Counted from the first letter of the stretch, positions 1-10,015 are shown. The stretch is DNA of 64,000 bases from Paraescarpia echinospica (GCA_020002185.1 CM034543.1:9712302-9776301); one strand, 5' to 3'. A program made the numbers and translations. Notes: generated by a model not told the origin, from the sequence alone.

Positions 1-1
1 G

Positions 2-761
2 CACTACACGACGAATCTGCCGCAGCGCGTCGACCTATCGGGGCGGTGGGAATGCGGGCTGATATCGCTACTATACACGCATAGCTGGTACAACGTGACA
101 CCGGCGGACGCCTACTTCTTAGTGGCTTGCGAGTCGGGGGAGAAGGACGTTTACACCACCGGGGACGGGCGTAAAATTGCCCGGCAGGCCAACATTCCGT
201 ACGGCTTTTACAACAGCGCCTACGAGCTGATGCACGCAATCAACGCGGCGCTGACGAAACTGAGCACGGATACGGTCAAGGCGCGCATGGAGTTCAGCCC
301 CGTCTCTAATCGGATGACGTTGCGTCTATCGCCGGGCACAAAAATTAACATGCCGACGAAGGGGCGCCTGAAACAGATACTAGGCTTCGAATCGAAATAT
401 ATCCGGGTGTACGGGGTGCCCGACGGCGGCCTGTCCCCGGGGTATTTGTTCGAGTTCGAGGGGAGCCACCCGGTGGACCTGAACAGCGGCGTCGACACCA
501 TGTTCGTGTACACGGACATCGTGGTGTCGCGCATCGTCGGCGACATATTCGCCCCCCTCCTCCGATCCGTGCCCGCCTACGGTTCGAACGGGAACGTCGT
601 ATCGAACGTCTTCGACCGCGTCCAATACGCGCCGCTCCTGTGTCGCCAATTCGATTCGATCGAGATAGATATGAGACGACCTCGGTCAGCCGATACCATT
701 CGAGCACGGAATAGTCTTGACGACGCTTCACGTCAGACACTGCAAGTCGAAACTGTTCTGA
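2..761 (+). pseudogene. Penton/minor-capsid-like protein, copy A, 5' partial and frameshifted
   Basis: The window opens inside this gene, at about codon 19 judged from the complete copy at 21539. The protein starts (in other copies) with a DFYVTLPSNASM signature and carries a WECGLISLLYTHSWYNV segment. In Polinton-type elements this family sits just upstream of the F54H12.2-like capsid gene and I take it to be the single jelly-roll penton/minor capsid protein; that role is inferred from position and remembered family resemblance, not from a structural match. Two bases present in copy C (near 22276) are missing near 671, so the last ~30 codons are read out of frame. The shifted frame has no stop and runs straight into the next gene, giving a 328-residue fused frame (first ATG in the window at 95, stop at 1081). 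The original stop would be at 759-761. Confidence 0.6.
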
Positions 762-763
762 CG

Positions 764-1174
764 ATGACGCGAAGCGCGTACGAGGACTACTACACGCGGC
801 AGGTCGGTGGTGGCCTGCCGGTGTTCGTCGGCGCCCGATCGCAGCGGGGCCACGGTCTGGGTAATCTCTTCGGCAGCCTGTTTCGAAGCGCCATGCCGCT
901 CATCAAGAGAGGGGCCGTGGCGCTGGGCAAGCGCGCTCTCAAGACGGGCGTGCGCGTGGTGCAGGACGTCGTCGCCGGCGGCAATTTGAAACAGGCGGTA
1001 AAGCGACGCGCGAAGGAGGCGGGCGCCGACCTTGTCGACGGGCTGTTGAATGCCCCCCCGCCGCCGCCGAAAAAGCTATGACGCATAAAGCCGCCCGGCA
1101 AGCCGGCGACGGCCAGTAAGAAGAGGCGCCGTCAAAAGAAGCAGACGTTGAGCGACGACGTTTTCCCCGCGTAG
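764..1174 (+). pseudogene. Small Gly/Arg-rich core-type protein, copy A, premature stop
   Basis: The intact-length product would be about 136 residues. The N-terminus has a YYTRQVGGG...PVFVGAR motif followed by QRGHGLGNLFGSLFR and a stretch of alternating hydrophobic and basic residues (PLIKRGAVALGKRAL) that could form an amphipathic helix. A basic tail rich in KKRRR follows. Adenovirus-like virions have small basic core/membrane-active proteins (pX, pVI type), and the gene order penton-core-capsid fits such a role, but no homology can be proved here. A TGA at 1079-1081 cuts off the basic tail; the A' copy reads CGA at this codon, so the change looks like C-to-T decay at a CpG. The tail stays open to TAG 1172-1174, four bases before the capsid ATG. 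Confidence 0.55.
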
Positions 1175-1178
1175 TACG

Positions 1179-2480
1179 ATGACGTTCGTGCATCGACAGT
1201 CGTGCGAGGGCATAAAGAGCGAAATGGACCTGTTCAGCGTCCCGACGACGCAGACGAGCATCGAGAGCGGTCAGTGGATCGATCACCAGCCGCTGACGGC
1301 CCTCGACGCTGGCGGCCCTGTCGAGTTTCTCATTCCGGTCTCCGGAGACGACTATCTGGACCAGTCGACCGCTAGACTGTACGTGCGCCCCAAGGTGGTG
1401 CAGGGGGAAGGCACAAATCTCGCGAACGACAGCGTCGTGGCGCCCGTCAACAATCTCCTGCATTCGATGTTCAGTCAGATCGACGTGACGCTGAACGGCA
1501 CGCTCGTGACGTCGTCGATCAATACGTACCCGTACCGGGCCTACATCGAGACCCTGCTCAGTTACGGGTTCAACGCCAAAAAGTCGCAGCTCGAGGCCGA
1601 CATGTGGCGCAAGGACACCGCCGGGCGCATGGAGAAGACCAACAACAACAACGGCGGGGACGCGCATCGGCACCAGTACATACACGGCAGACGCGAGTTC
1701 GACATGATGGGACGCCCGCACGTCGACGTGTTCATGCAAAACCGGTACATACTGAACGGCGTCTACCTAAAGATGCGAGTGGTACGAAGCAAGGACGCCT
1801 TCGCGATCATGGGCGACGTCGTCGATCCGGGGTTCAAAATCGTCCTGCTGGAGGCCTATCTGCAGGTGCGCAAGGCCAAGTTGAACCTGGCCGTCCAGCT
1901 CGGTCACATCAAGGCGCTGACGCTGGGGACGGCCAAGTATCCGATGCGCCGCGTCGACTGCAAGTTGTTCTCGATACCGCAGGGCACGATGTCGCACACG
2001 CACGAGAACGTCTACCTGGGCACGTTCCCGAGACGCGTGTTCATGTGCCTGATCGACAACGACGCCTACAACGGGGCCTACGATAAAAACCCGTTCGACG
2101 CGAAGCACAACGACGTAATCTTCCTCGCCCTGTACGTTGACGGATGCCAGGTGCCGAGCAAGCCGCTGCAGCCGGACTTCGCGCATCGGCGCTACATCCG
2201 AAGCTACATGAACCTGTTCGCCGCGACGGGGAAGGCGCACGAGGACGAGAGGTTCGGCGTGACGCGCGCCGAATTCGGCGACGGCTACACCGTCTTCGGC
2301 TTCGACCTGTCGCCCGACTGCTGCGACGGCGAACACTTCAACGTCGTGCGTAATGGGAGCCTGCGCGCCGAGATCCACTTCGCGCTGGCGCTCGCACGGA
2401 CGGTGAACGTCGTCGTGTACGGGGAGTTCGAGTCGGTGCTCGAAATCGACAAGAACAGGAACGTCGTGTACGACTACTGA
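1179..2480 (+). CDS. Probable major capsid protein (F54H12.2-like), copy A, intact frame
   Basis: 433 residues from ATG 1179. It opens with FVHRQSCEGIKSEMDLFSVP and ends ...KNRNVVYDY, the beginning and end typical of the F54H12.2-like proteins found across invertebrate genomes. Central landmarks are VNNLLHSMFSQIDVTLNG, TYPYRAYIETLLSYG, KDTAGRM, MRVVRSKDAFA and DNDAYNGAYDKNPFDAKHN. I regard this family as the double jelly-roll hexon-type capsid protein of Polinton/adintovirus elements; the length is short for a double jelly roll, so the call rests on family recognition and gene order. The gene begins 4 nt after the core gene and ends 5 nt before the protease ATG. Unlike copies A', B and C it has no stop or frameshift. 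Substitutions relative to A' (for example GVTRAEF against DVTRAEF) are compatible with neutral drift. Confidence 0.72.
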   Translation: MTFVHRQSCEGIKSEMDLFSVPTTQTSIESGQWIDHQPLTALDAGGPVEFLIPVSGDDYLDQSTARLYVRPKVVQGEGTNLANDSVVAPVNNLLHSMFSQIDVTLNGTLVTSSINTYPYRAYIETLLSYGFNAKKSQLEADMWRKDTAGRMEKTNNNNGGDAHRHQYIHGRREFDMMGRPHVDVFMQNRYILNGVYLKMRVVRSKDAFAIMGDVVDPGFKIVLLEAYLQVRKAKLNLAVQLGHIKALTLGTAKYPMRRVDCKLFSIPQGTMSHTHENVYLGTFPRRVFMCLIDNDAYNGAYDKNPFDAKHNDVIFLALYVDGCQVPSKPLQPDFAHRRYIRSYMNLFAATGKAHEDERFGVTRAEFGDGYTVFGFDLSPDCCDGEHFNVVRNGSLRAEIHFALALARTVNVVVYGEFESVLEIDKNRNVVYDY

Positions 2481-2485
2481 GAGAG

Positions 2486-2935
2486 ATGGACACGTTTCAG
2501 CTGATACGTCGCCTGGCGGTCGATTCGTACACTAAAAACATCGTCGTCGGCGTCGTGCCTAAAGACGAGCTGCCGGGACGGCGGCTCACCGCCTACCCGA
2601 CGGCGTTCGTGTGCAAAACCGACGACGGCGACGAACCGGGGGAGCAGTGGGTGGCCGTCTACGTGGACGCCGACCGGCGAGGCGAGTACTTCGATTTGTA
2701 CGGCCGGCCGCCGCGGCACGCCGACTTCCGCGCCTTCCTGCGCCGCAACTGCGACTCGTGGACGTACAACGGCAAGAGACTGCAGAGCGGCGTATCTAAC
2801 GTGTGCGGGCAATATTGCGTCACCTTCCTGCTCTTACAATGCCGCGGAATGCCGCTAAGCGGCTTCCAGTGCCTGTTCGGCCCCGATAGGGTGGCCAACG
2901 ACGGTCTCCTATTCGACTGGCTAAAGCCGCATTGA
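2486..2935 (+). CDS. Adenain-like cysteine protease, copy A, catalytic His lost
   Basis: 149 residues. The Ulp1/adenain fold signature is clear: a hydrophobic strand WVAVYVD, an acidic position in GEYFDLYG, then LQSGVSNVCGQYC, where the Gln supplies the oxyanion hole and the Cys of VCGQYC is the nucleophile. In adenovirus this enzyme matures capsid proteins. The catalytic His should precede the Trp (GEHW in A', GQHW in B, GEHW in D), but here the codon is CAG and the protein reads GEQW. The frame is otherwise full length, so this is an open but probably inactive gene. It follows the capsid gene after 5 nt and converges with the polymerase gene. Confidence 0.85.
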   Translation: MDTFQLIRRLAVDSYTKNIVVGVVPKDELPGRRLTAYPTAFVCKTDDGDEPGEQWVAVYVDADRRGEYFDLYGRPPRHADFRAFLRRNCDSWTYNGKRLQSGVSNVCGQYCVTFLLLQCRGMPLSGFQCLFGPDRVANDGLLFDWLKPH

Positions 2936-3247
2936 ACTATTATTAGACGATCGAGTATCCGAACCGAATTTGTCGGAACCACCGGGCGCGGGCTCCTCGC
3001 CGCGCTAGGCAGGCAAGACCAAAGTAATGAGATTGTTGTTGTTGTATTGCGTCACCTACCTGCTCTTAGCGGCGCATTGAACGCTCGCTGCTTATTATCG
3101 CTTGCTATTATTTTTACGAGTAGTAACTAAAACGATGAAAACTGTACTACCGAGTGTTCAAATTTTTATTCGTACATACATCCATACCCTAGGGGTAGCT
3201 CCCTAGGTAGGGTCCCTACCCCTAGTGGTAGGGAGGGAGGTCCCTCG
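2936..3247. other. Convergent 3' region between protease and polymerase genes
   Basis: No gene seen. TTTATT at 3165-3170 is a minus-strand AATAAA for the polymerase transcript. A 10-bp perfect inverted repeat (CTAGGGGTAG 3189-3198, CTACCCCTAG 3216-3225, 17-nt loop) sits directly beyond the polymerase stop. The same stem-loop occurs in copy C at 24802-24838. A short stretch at 3043-3080 resembles a duplicated scrap of the protease 3' end (TATTGCGTCACCTACCTGCTC). Confidence 0.5.
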
Positions 3248-6200
3248 TTATACCAGTATCGGCGCCGTGGTGACGCCGTCGTCGAGAACGCGACGTTTGG
3301 CGAAGAAATAGCTCAACGCCGCGCGCTCCTGAATTTACGTCAGCACGGACGACTCCTTCAATTGGAAGCCGCGGTTCCAGCCGCCGGCGCTCCGTTGGCT
3401 GCGCAGCACGCCGAGGAAGGCGTCCTTGTCGACGTCGTTCTGACGCTTGCTCAGGCCCTTCGTACTGTACTTGTCGCCGTTGCCGCCGTCGCAGTCGAAA
3501 CAGTAGTACGTCTTGCTGCAGAGCGGGACGATTCCGCGACCGGACCATTCCTCTTTGAAGAGGCCCGGCGTTCGCTTGTCGTACCGGCGCCGTCGCGCGC
3601 AACACTCGTCGGGCGCGTCCCACGCTCGCCCGGCGAGCCGGCACCGCACGTACGCCTCCGCGTGCGCGTCGCAGTGTTCCGACGGGAACCACTCGGCGCG
3701 GTGCCGAAAGTAGTGTTCGCGCTTAGCCGTCGCCACGAGCTCGTCGAGGCCGCACCCCGCGAGGCTCAAATACGCCGAATCCGTGTCCATCGCGCAGTAC
3801 TGGAACAGGGGGCGCGGAATGTAGGCGGCGATGAAATCGTAATAAAACTCCAGCATACGCAGTTTGGCGTACAGATAGACGAAGTAGCCGATCTGGACGG
3901 GCAGCGCGTACCGGACGGTTCGCTTGTTCAGCGCCACCTCGTAGAGGCCGTCGGGGACGACGACGTCGAGTTTACGGAAGCGACGATCGTTGTTCAGCGT
4001 CGCGGTGCCGGCGGACGTGCAGAACTTGATGTCGCGGTTCAGGTCGACGCGCGTGATCGTTTTCCCGTAGGAACTGTTGCCGAGAAGTTTAAACGTGTCG
4101 GCGATGATGGCCTTGTCGGGGTCGGCGTCCCCCGCGCGTCGCGCGGCGGAGACCGTATCGCCGAAGGGTCGAAAGCACGCGACCGGCTCGTACTCGACGA
4201 TCTTGTAGGCCGTGCCGCAGATACCACCGCAGTAGCGGCTTCGCGAGCAGAATCTTGGCGCCGAAGAAGCTTCCCACGAGCGTGCGCTGAGGCCGGGCGA
4301 GGAGCTCGTGCGTTTCGGAGTAGCGCCGCATGAACGGGCTGAGATCGTCGCGCGCAATGTAGGCGTTCTTGAAGATCGGCTGCATCTCGGTGAAGGCGTC
4401 GCGCAGCGCCTCCGGAACGGCGGTGTCGCACTCGACGACGCCGAACAGCGTGCCGTCGAGCACGGCCTTCAGGATCGTCGGCCGCGTCACGGCGCCGCCG
4501 CCGCCGGTCCAGCTCCGCGGCGGCGGCGGCGGTCTCGTCGCGCGCCACTTGTACTCCCACATCTCGACGACGGCGACGAAGCGGCGAAGGTAGTCAGTGA
4601 CGGCGGCCGTCTCCGCGTACAGTTGGCTCATCGGCTTGCCGTTCACCGCGTTCTTCTCCCTCCCAGTGCACGGGCAGCCGTGGAAGAAGCACCCTTGGAA
4701 CTGGTACGCCGTCCGCTTCGCGCAACACCAGCCGTCGACCCGGTACTTGCCGACGCGCTTCTCGCGCCCGTTGAGCTGGTGACGTATGTGCGCCCCCGTC
4801 CGCGCCGCCTCCTACGTCAGCCACTCGACGGCCAGGCGACCGTAGCGGTGCACGCGCTCCGGCCGAAAGGCGTTGTCCGCGCGCCGGCGCGTGTACCAGC
4901 CTGCCGGCATCTCCTGCGTGATCGCCCATAGGTAGAGGCCGTTTGCGTCGAAGCCGACAATCGAGCGGCAGGGGCGCGCCGACTCGCCGTACTCCTCGCG
5001 CCGAAGAGCGGTCACGCCGGCCTCGTGATATCGCGCGAAAATGATCGAGGGGCGCCGACGATCTGCGACTGTAGGAGCCGGTGCAGGTCCTTGTTCGATT
5101 CGTTGAAGAGCGTGAAGTGGAGCGACGACGGCAGATCTTTGAATAGGTACAGCAGCGTCAGGCCCGGCACGCTGATGGCGTCCTTGAACATGTCGATGAG
5201 GCGCTGTCGATAGAATGCGAACTGCTTGTCGACGGCCTCCAGGAAAGGCACCACGTCCCTATTGTTATACCACACGAGGTAGTCCCGCAGCGTCGTCATC
5301 CCCTCGTCGCGCCATACCCGCGCGCAACCCTCGTACTTGGCGGCGGAGAGGCCTTCGCGCTTCAGGCGGCTGTAGAAGGCCTCGCGCGGCGGCAGCTGGG
5401 TCTCGTACAGTTTTCGCAGGTCGTCGAGGTACTCGTAGGGAAAGTGCCCCTTCGTCGCCTCACACCCGTAGTCCTTCAGAAACCAGGCGTAGCTGACGCC
5501 GGGGACCAGGTAGTTGGTGATGTCCAGGAACTTGAGCGTCGCCGTCGTCAGGCACATGAAGTTGTTCTGACGCTTGATCGTAAAGGCCGACGAGATGCTC
5601 TGCGCCTCGGTGGTCATGAACAGGGGCGTCAGATATTTCTGAACAACGTTCAAGTCGTACTTCCCCGAATTGAAGCAGAAGACGGGGAGGCGGCGCAAGT
5701 GCTTCCACAGCCGGTCGCCGAGCACCGTGTACGGGCTCTTATCGCGAGCCGCCTCCGCCGCCGTCGCGTGCGTCCGCCATTCGTCGTCGAGAGCGTCGAA
5801 CGCCTCGAAGGTCGCGTCGAACGACGGCCGCAGAGTCGCGCACGCCGCCTCGCTCATGGCCTCCAGGGCGTCGATCAAGCGTTTCGCGAGATCGCCCGAA
5901 TCGCCGGACGTGACGAAGCAGCGCGCCGTCTCGTGCCCGGGGATGTTCGAGGCGACGCTCACGCTGAGTAGCTCGTGTCGCGCAATCCACTGGCATTTGG
6001 CGCTGTCCGCCGCCAAGAATCGATCGTCGAAGTAGCACTCAAAGTCGTACGTCGCCCTGAATGGGTAGTAGCGGAGGCGTTCGTCCACGTAGACGCCCTC
6101 GTCCTCCAGCTGTTGAAACACGGACGGCGTCGGATGGTAGACGCCGCCGGTAAAGACGTGACGAACGCCGCCCTCGCACGTCGCCTCGTGACGCCACAGC

Positions 6201-7104
6201 CGATGGGCGGTACGCCATAGCGCATCGCCGCACTTGCCGCATCGGTACGAACGACAGAACAGCAACACGTCGGCTATGAAGGAATAGTGCGTCTAGAACA
6301 GATTGACGCTGAAGGTGGTCGGGTAGCGATGGAGGGAGCGGCGGACCACTTCGGCGGCAGCGCCCTCCGCCCTCAGTCGATACACTGTCACATTCGTTTC
6401 GAAGGCCGCCTCTTCCCGGCCGAGTTCGTTCAGCGGGACGCCGGCGAACGCGCAGTAGGGTTGGCCGGCGCCGTATTCGGCGTAGAGCCTTAAGGCCGCG
6501 GTCGTCAAATCGACTGCGCCCCGATGCAACGCCAGACAGCGGAACAGGCACAGGTTGTCGGCGTACGGTCGGCCGTGGCGATCGTTCACTAGGCTGACGA
6601 GCCCCGCGTTCCGACGCAGATAGTCGGGGAGGCGCTACTGGCGCGCGCAACCGATTGGATGGCTGATGATGGCGTTGAGGAAGTACGTAACGTTCGTTAC
6701 CAACTAGGAGATCCACCCGAGTCGAGTCGCTGCGCGATCACGTACTGCAGAACGTCGGGCTGCCGGGCGTCGCCGAGGAAACGTTCGAACGACGCGGCGT
6801 CGGAAACGAGGACGGGCGACTCGAGATAGCGTCCGCAACAGTTACACGAAGAATGGTAGTAACGGAGTCTGCCCGTCTCACTGTGCCGAAGGATAAACCC
6901 GTACGATAAGTTTATTTTAAAGGCCCGAGTCTGCGCCTCGAACATCAGTCGTAGTTGAGCTTTGCGCACGGCCTTTTCCAAACGGCCGGACAAATGGAAA
7001 TTATACCTAGATTGGACCGGTCCGCGCGCTACAGACGTACGGATGCTCGCCCAGTGTATGTTTTGTGCGCTAGTTAGACAGGCGTTCGGTAACAGCTGAC
7101 TCAT
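3248..7104 (-). pseudogene. polB: Protein-primed family B DNA polymerase, copy A, multiply broken
   Basis: The full gene would encode roughly 1280 residues. Reading from 7104 down: an N-terminal region with FKINLSYGFILRHSETG; a conserved NVTYFLNAIISHPIG and RPYADNLCLFRCLALHRG segment; a Cys/His zinc knuckle (CGKCG...HEATC); exonuclease motifs YDFECYF (Exo I), NSGKYDLN (Exo II) and YNNRDVVPF (Exo III); polymerase motif A GFDANGLYL, motif B KLLGNSSYGKTI, motif C MDTDSAYLSL and the KYSTKGLSK lysine motif. Lesions shared with copy C are TAG at 6635-6637, 6293-6295 and 4812-4814 and an N-terminal frame change near 6690-6720. Lesions private to A are one base lost near 5052, 17 bp lost near 4206 and TAA at 3335-3337. 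It cannot make an active polymerase. Confidence 0.88.
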
Positions 7105-7199
7105 GCATTAGGTGCTGGAGAGTATTGAATAGCAGCAACGTTTTTTGGCTTGCGATGGCGCTAAGTGTCGACAACAGGAGGCGGGAATTGTTTTGTTTG

Positions 7200-7545
7200 A
7201 TACGTTTTATTAAGCATCGTACATCACCACAGTAAGGCTTTATGCCACGGTAAACAGAAAAGAGGCTTTATGCCACAGCAGGGTAAATAATAAGGCTTTA
7301 CGCCCACAACAGCGGACTATAGGCCGCTCGATTAATTCGGCACTGCTACAGAGTACATCACCACAATAAGGCTTTATGCCACAGTAAAGAGGCTTTATGC
7401 CACAGCAGGGTAAATAATAATAATAAGGCTTTACGTCTACAACAGCGGACTATAGGCCGCTCGATTAATTCGGCACTGCTAGAGAGTAATATTCAATTCG
7501 ACCCTGCTAATGTTCATCCGTGTATATAGTAAGGCTTTATGCCAT
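7200..7545. repeat. Two tandem ~140-bp repeats upstream of the polymerase gene
   Basis: Two adjacent units (about 7222-7351 and 7352-7490) share the words AAGGCTTTATGCCACA, GCAGGGTAAATAATAA and CGGACTATAGGCCGCTCG; a partial third AAGGCTTTATGCCATAG follows at 7531. The block lies between the polymerase 5' end and the 3' end of the 229-residue gene. It may hold the polymerase promoter or the polyadenylation region of the neighbour; neither is proved. The same block is at 28833-29178. Confidence 0.75.
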
Positions 7546-7674
7546 AGCGAAATGCAAATGTTCATCGGCGAAAATACATATTAAGCGTTCGGCGGAGAAA
7601 ACGTCGCCCCATCAGTCGGCGAGGCCTTTTCAACAGGTAATGGTGTACGGCTTCTTCCAAGAGTCGTCGCCCCA

Positions 7675-8364
7675 TCAGACGACGAGGCATGCCCTTTTCA
7701 ACAGGTAATGCTGTACGGCGACCTCCAACAGCGAACGATCGAACGGCGCCATCCAATCCGTCCCCATGAGCCAGTCGGCTACTTCGCGCATGAGGGCGCC
7801 ATCCGAAATGCGATCGCCGCGTACGCAACGCTCTTCCAGTACCGAGAGTATACGAATAGCGGGCAACAACAACGTCTGCTGCAGAAAGCTGTCGAGGGCC
7901 ACCGAAAAAAAAAACATATTCAGTGCCGCCACGTTTTCGTACAGAAGGTTGTACCGTCGGCTCGGCTTCCTTCCCCTGTATCCGCACATGTGAACGAAGG
8001 GGCACCCCTCCTCGGGAGGGCACTCACCACATTCTTGGCGCGCGGTGTCCATCACTGGTTCGCCAATTAGCTCGGCAAATGTGGACATCATACAGCGCTG
8101 CCGGCCGGCGAACGAGTGAAGAACGCTCCATTCCGAGTCGGACTGAAGAGTGCCCACGACCACGGGGGATTTGTTGCGGGCCCACGGAATAAAGTCCTCT
8201 GACGATATGGACAACACGTCCATTTGTAGTGAAGGCGATGGCAGTACTGCTGCTGTTGTTGGCACCACCACCGGGGTTAATGGAACGTACGTGGGAGCAA
8301 CGGCATTGCTCACCGGCGGAATGGGCTGCGTGTCTTCCTCAGTGGAGCGCGGCCAGTACGGCAT
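7675..8364 (-). CDS. 229-residue protein with Cys/His cluster, copy A
   Basis: Family not recognised. It starts at ATG 8364, where an in-frame TAG lies 29 codons upstream. The N-terminal ~65 residues are Pro/Thr/Ser/Val rich and look disordered. Around residues 110-130 there is C-x2-C-x5-C-x3-H-x-C (ECGECP...CPFVHMC), whose C-x5-C-x3-H part matches the spacing of the second half of a CCCH zinc finger. The C-terminal half is helical with many Leu/Val and paired Asp-Trp residues (ADWLMGTDWMAPFD). The frame is open and nearly identical in copy C, in contrast to the adjacent broken polymerase. Downstream of the stop, about 63 bp encoding the last residues (HYLLKR) is duplicated at 7606-7670. A DNA- or RNA-binding accessory factor is possible; this is inference only. 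Confidence 0.6.
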   Translation of the reverse strand: MPYWPRSTEEDTQPIPPVSNAVAPTYVPLTPVVVPTTAAVLPSPSLQMDVLSISSEDFIPWARNKSPVVVGTLQSDSEWSVLHSFAGRQRCMMSTFAELIGEPVMDTARQECGECPPEEGCPFVHMCGYRGRKPSRRYNLLYENVAALNMFFFSVALDSFLQQTLLLPAIRILSVLEERCVRGDRISDGALMREVADWLMGTDWMAPFDRSLLEVAVQHYLLKRACLVV

Positions 8365-8664
8365 CGCTTCTTCTCTCGTCAGCGAGGGCGGAGTCGGCGT
8401 GTTGGCGTCAGCGAAGCATGGCCGAGGAAGCGTTTCCTTCTAAGCGCACTTTTCGGCGGGGGGCGCGCACTCGTCAGCATCGAGAATTCCACGCAAAGCA
8501 GAAGCAATTACAACATCCTACAAAAAGCAATAACCAAACGATAGTCATTCAAGTATGAACAGCGTATACTCGCGCCTCGGGTTCGCTCGCCTTCTTCGAC
8601 ACGACCCGCATATCACGGACAGTATACGTGTCCAGTATACCACCCCACACTACCTTGTGCACGG

Positions 8665-8775
8665 TTATCTCCAAGACTGGCTCGCCACAAAGCTACTGCG
8701 CAACTGGTCTGGCAACAGGCCAGACACATGCTCGGCATCGTAATCGCCGATCGACAATATCGCTTCGTCGAAGAG
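8665..8775 (-). pseudogene. 3' end of RPA-like ssDNA-binding gene, copy A, truncated
   Basis: About 37 codons, identical in register to the end of the complete gene at 30298-30891 (FDEAILSIGDYDAEHVSGLL...). Upstream sequence is missing: at about 8775 the match stops and a polymerase fragment of type B begins. The stretch between this stop and the 229-residue gene (8365-8664) shows no gene of its own that I can support. Confidence 0.7.
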
Positions 8776-8781
8776 CTTCGA

Positions 8782-9366
8782 TGATCGACGGGCCGCCGAC
8801 GATCTGCCACAGCAGCAGACGTTGCAGATCTTTGTTCGGCTCGTTAAAAAGCGAGAAATGGATCGACGTCGGCAGGTCGTTGAACAGATACAACAACGGC
8901 AACCCCGGTACGCTGATGGCGTCCTTGAACATGTCGATACGTCAGCGCCGATAGAAGGCGAACTGGCGATCGACGGCCTCGAGAAACGGCGCCACTTCTC
9001 GATTGTTATACCATATCAGAAAATCGCGCATCGACGTCACGCCCTCGTCACGCCACGCCGTCGCGCAAATCTCGTACGCCTCCGCGGAGATTCCCTCGCG
9101 TTTCAGGTGGCTGTAGAAAGCTTCGCGCGGCGGCAGGGCGGTTTCGTCCAGACGCGTCAACGCGTCGATATGTTCGTACGGAAAGTAGCCCTTCGTTGCC
9201 GAGCAACCGTACGCTTTCAGAAAGCGATCGTAGCTAACGCCGGGCGCGAGGTAATTCGTTATGTCCAGAAACTTCAACGTCGTCGTCGACAGGCACATGT
9301 AATTGTTCTGACGTTTAATGGTAAACGCCGACGACGTGTGCTGCGCGTCGCCGGTTATGAGCAGGG
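8782..9366 (-). pseudogene. polB: Displaced duplicate of polymerase exonuclease region (B type)
   Basis: This 585-bp piece appears identical by eye to about 13741-14325 inside the B polymerase, down to the same in-frame TGA next to FYRR and the same motifs (YNNREVAPF, VPGLPLLYLF). It lies 5' of the B capsid genes, where no polymerase should be. Its left edge meets the truncated RPA-like gene and its right edge at ~9367 joins a penton fragment, so both ends are breakpoints. Either a segmental duplication or a misassembly would explain it. Confidence 0.8.
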
Positions 9367-9559
9367 GGGTCCGTCCGCGGTGAGAACGGTGACATTATTT
9401 CGGAAACGTTCGACCGCGGCGATACGTGAAGCTGCTGCGGAATCAATTCGATACGGTCGAACTCGATATAAGAGACGATCACGCCAACCGATACCATTCG
9501 AGCAGGGGAAAGTGGTGACGTCGCTTCACTTCAGACGCTGTAAATCGAAATTGTTTTAA
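9367..9559 (+). pseudogene. Penton-like protein, copy B, 3' fragment
   Basis: Only the last ~64 codons remain. They keep the family's C-terminal pattern: GDIISETFDRG..., a LLRNQFDTVELDIRDDH segment, IPFEQGKV and LHFRR, then a stop TAA at 9557-9559, one base before the core gene ATG. The beginning of the frame is garbled across the junction near 9367. Confidence 0.6.
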
Positions 9560-9560
9560 C

Positions 9561-10013
9561 ATGCCGTCGAAGAACCCGTACATGGACTACTACGTTCGTC
9601 AGGTCGGCGGTCAGCTGCCGGTCTTCGTCGGTGCTCGGGGGCAACGAGGTCACGGTTTGGGCAATCTCTTCGGGAGCCTGTTTCGAAGCGCCATGCCGCT
9701 TATCAAGAGAGGCGCGTTGGCGTTGGGAAAACGTGCGCTCAACACCGGCATGCACGTGGCGCGCGACGTCTTCGCCGGCGGGAATCTGAAACAGTCGATA
9801 AAATGACGCGCGAAGGAGGCCGGCTCCGATCTTCTCGACGGCCTATTGAATTCGCAGGCACCGCCGAAGAAGAAGAGGAAGAAAAAAACGCAGCAGAAGC
9901 AGCGCCGCCCCCGCGGCGGCGGTACCGGCATAAAGAGACCGCGCCTAACGGCGACGGCCGTCAGGAGGCGGAAGAGACGGCGTCGAACGGATCACGACAT
10001 ATTCGACGAGTAA
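9561..10013 (+). pseudogene. Small Gly/Arg-rich core-type protein, copy B, premature stop
   Basis: It begins MPSKNPYMDYYVRQVGG and carries the same RGHGLGNLFGSLFR core as copy A. A TGA at 9804-9806 interrupts KQSIK*RAKEAG, where copies A and C read CGA (Arg). Beyond it the frame stays open for 68 codons to TAA 10011-10013. This tail contains PKKKRKKK, a textbook nuclear-localisation-type cluster, and RRRKRRRR, and ends in DIFDE. The DIFD-like end recurs in copy D (DIFDD) and as DDVFPA in A, so the extreme C-terminus appears selected. The stop lies two bases before the capsid ATG. Confidence 0.55.
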
Positions 10014-10015
10014 CG

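Larger units (their letters stand above)
1..8775 (+). mobile_element. Polinton/adintovirus-like element copy A (5'-truncated by window edge)
   Basis: A GC-rich block carrying penton-like, core-like, capsid and protease genes on the plus strand, then polymerase, a 229-residue gene and the tail of an RPA-like gene on the minus strand. It aligns almost without gaps to 21.6-30.4 kb of element C; the coordinate offset moves only from 21614 to 21633 over 8.7 kb. The block stops abruptly near 8775, where the RPA-like gene is cut and joined to a polymerase piece of the B type. No terminal inverted repeat is visible at either edge. Confidence 0.8.

Noticed and set aside
3362..4333. Long plus-strand frame of 323 codons opposite the polymerase (also 24975-25865)
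   Set aside because: It is the GC-rich antisense shadow of the polymerase; it shows no domain and breaks where the polymerase copies differ by indels.
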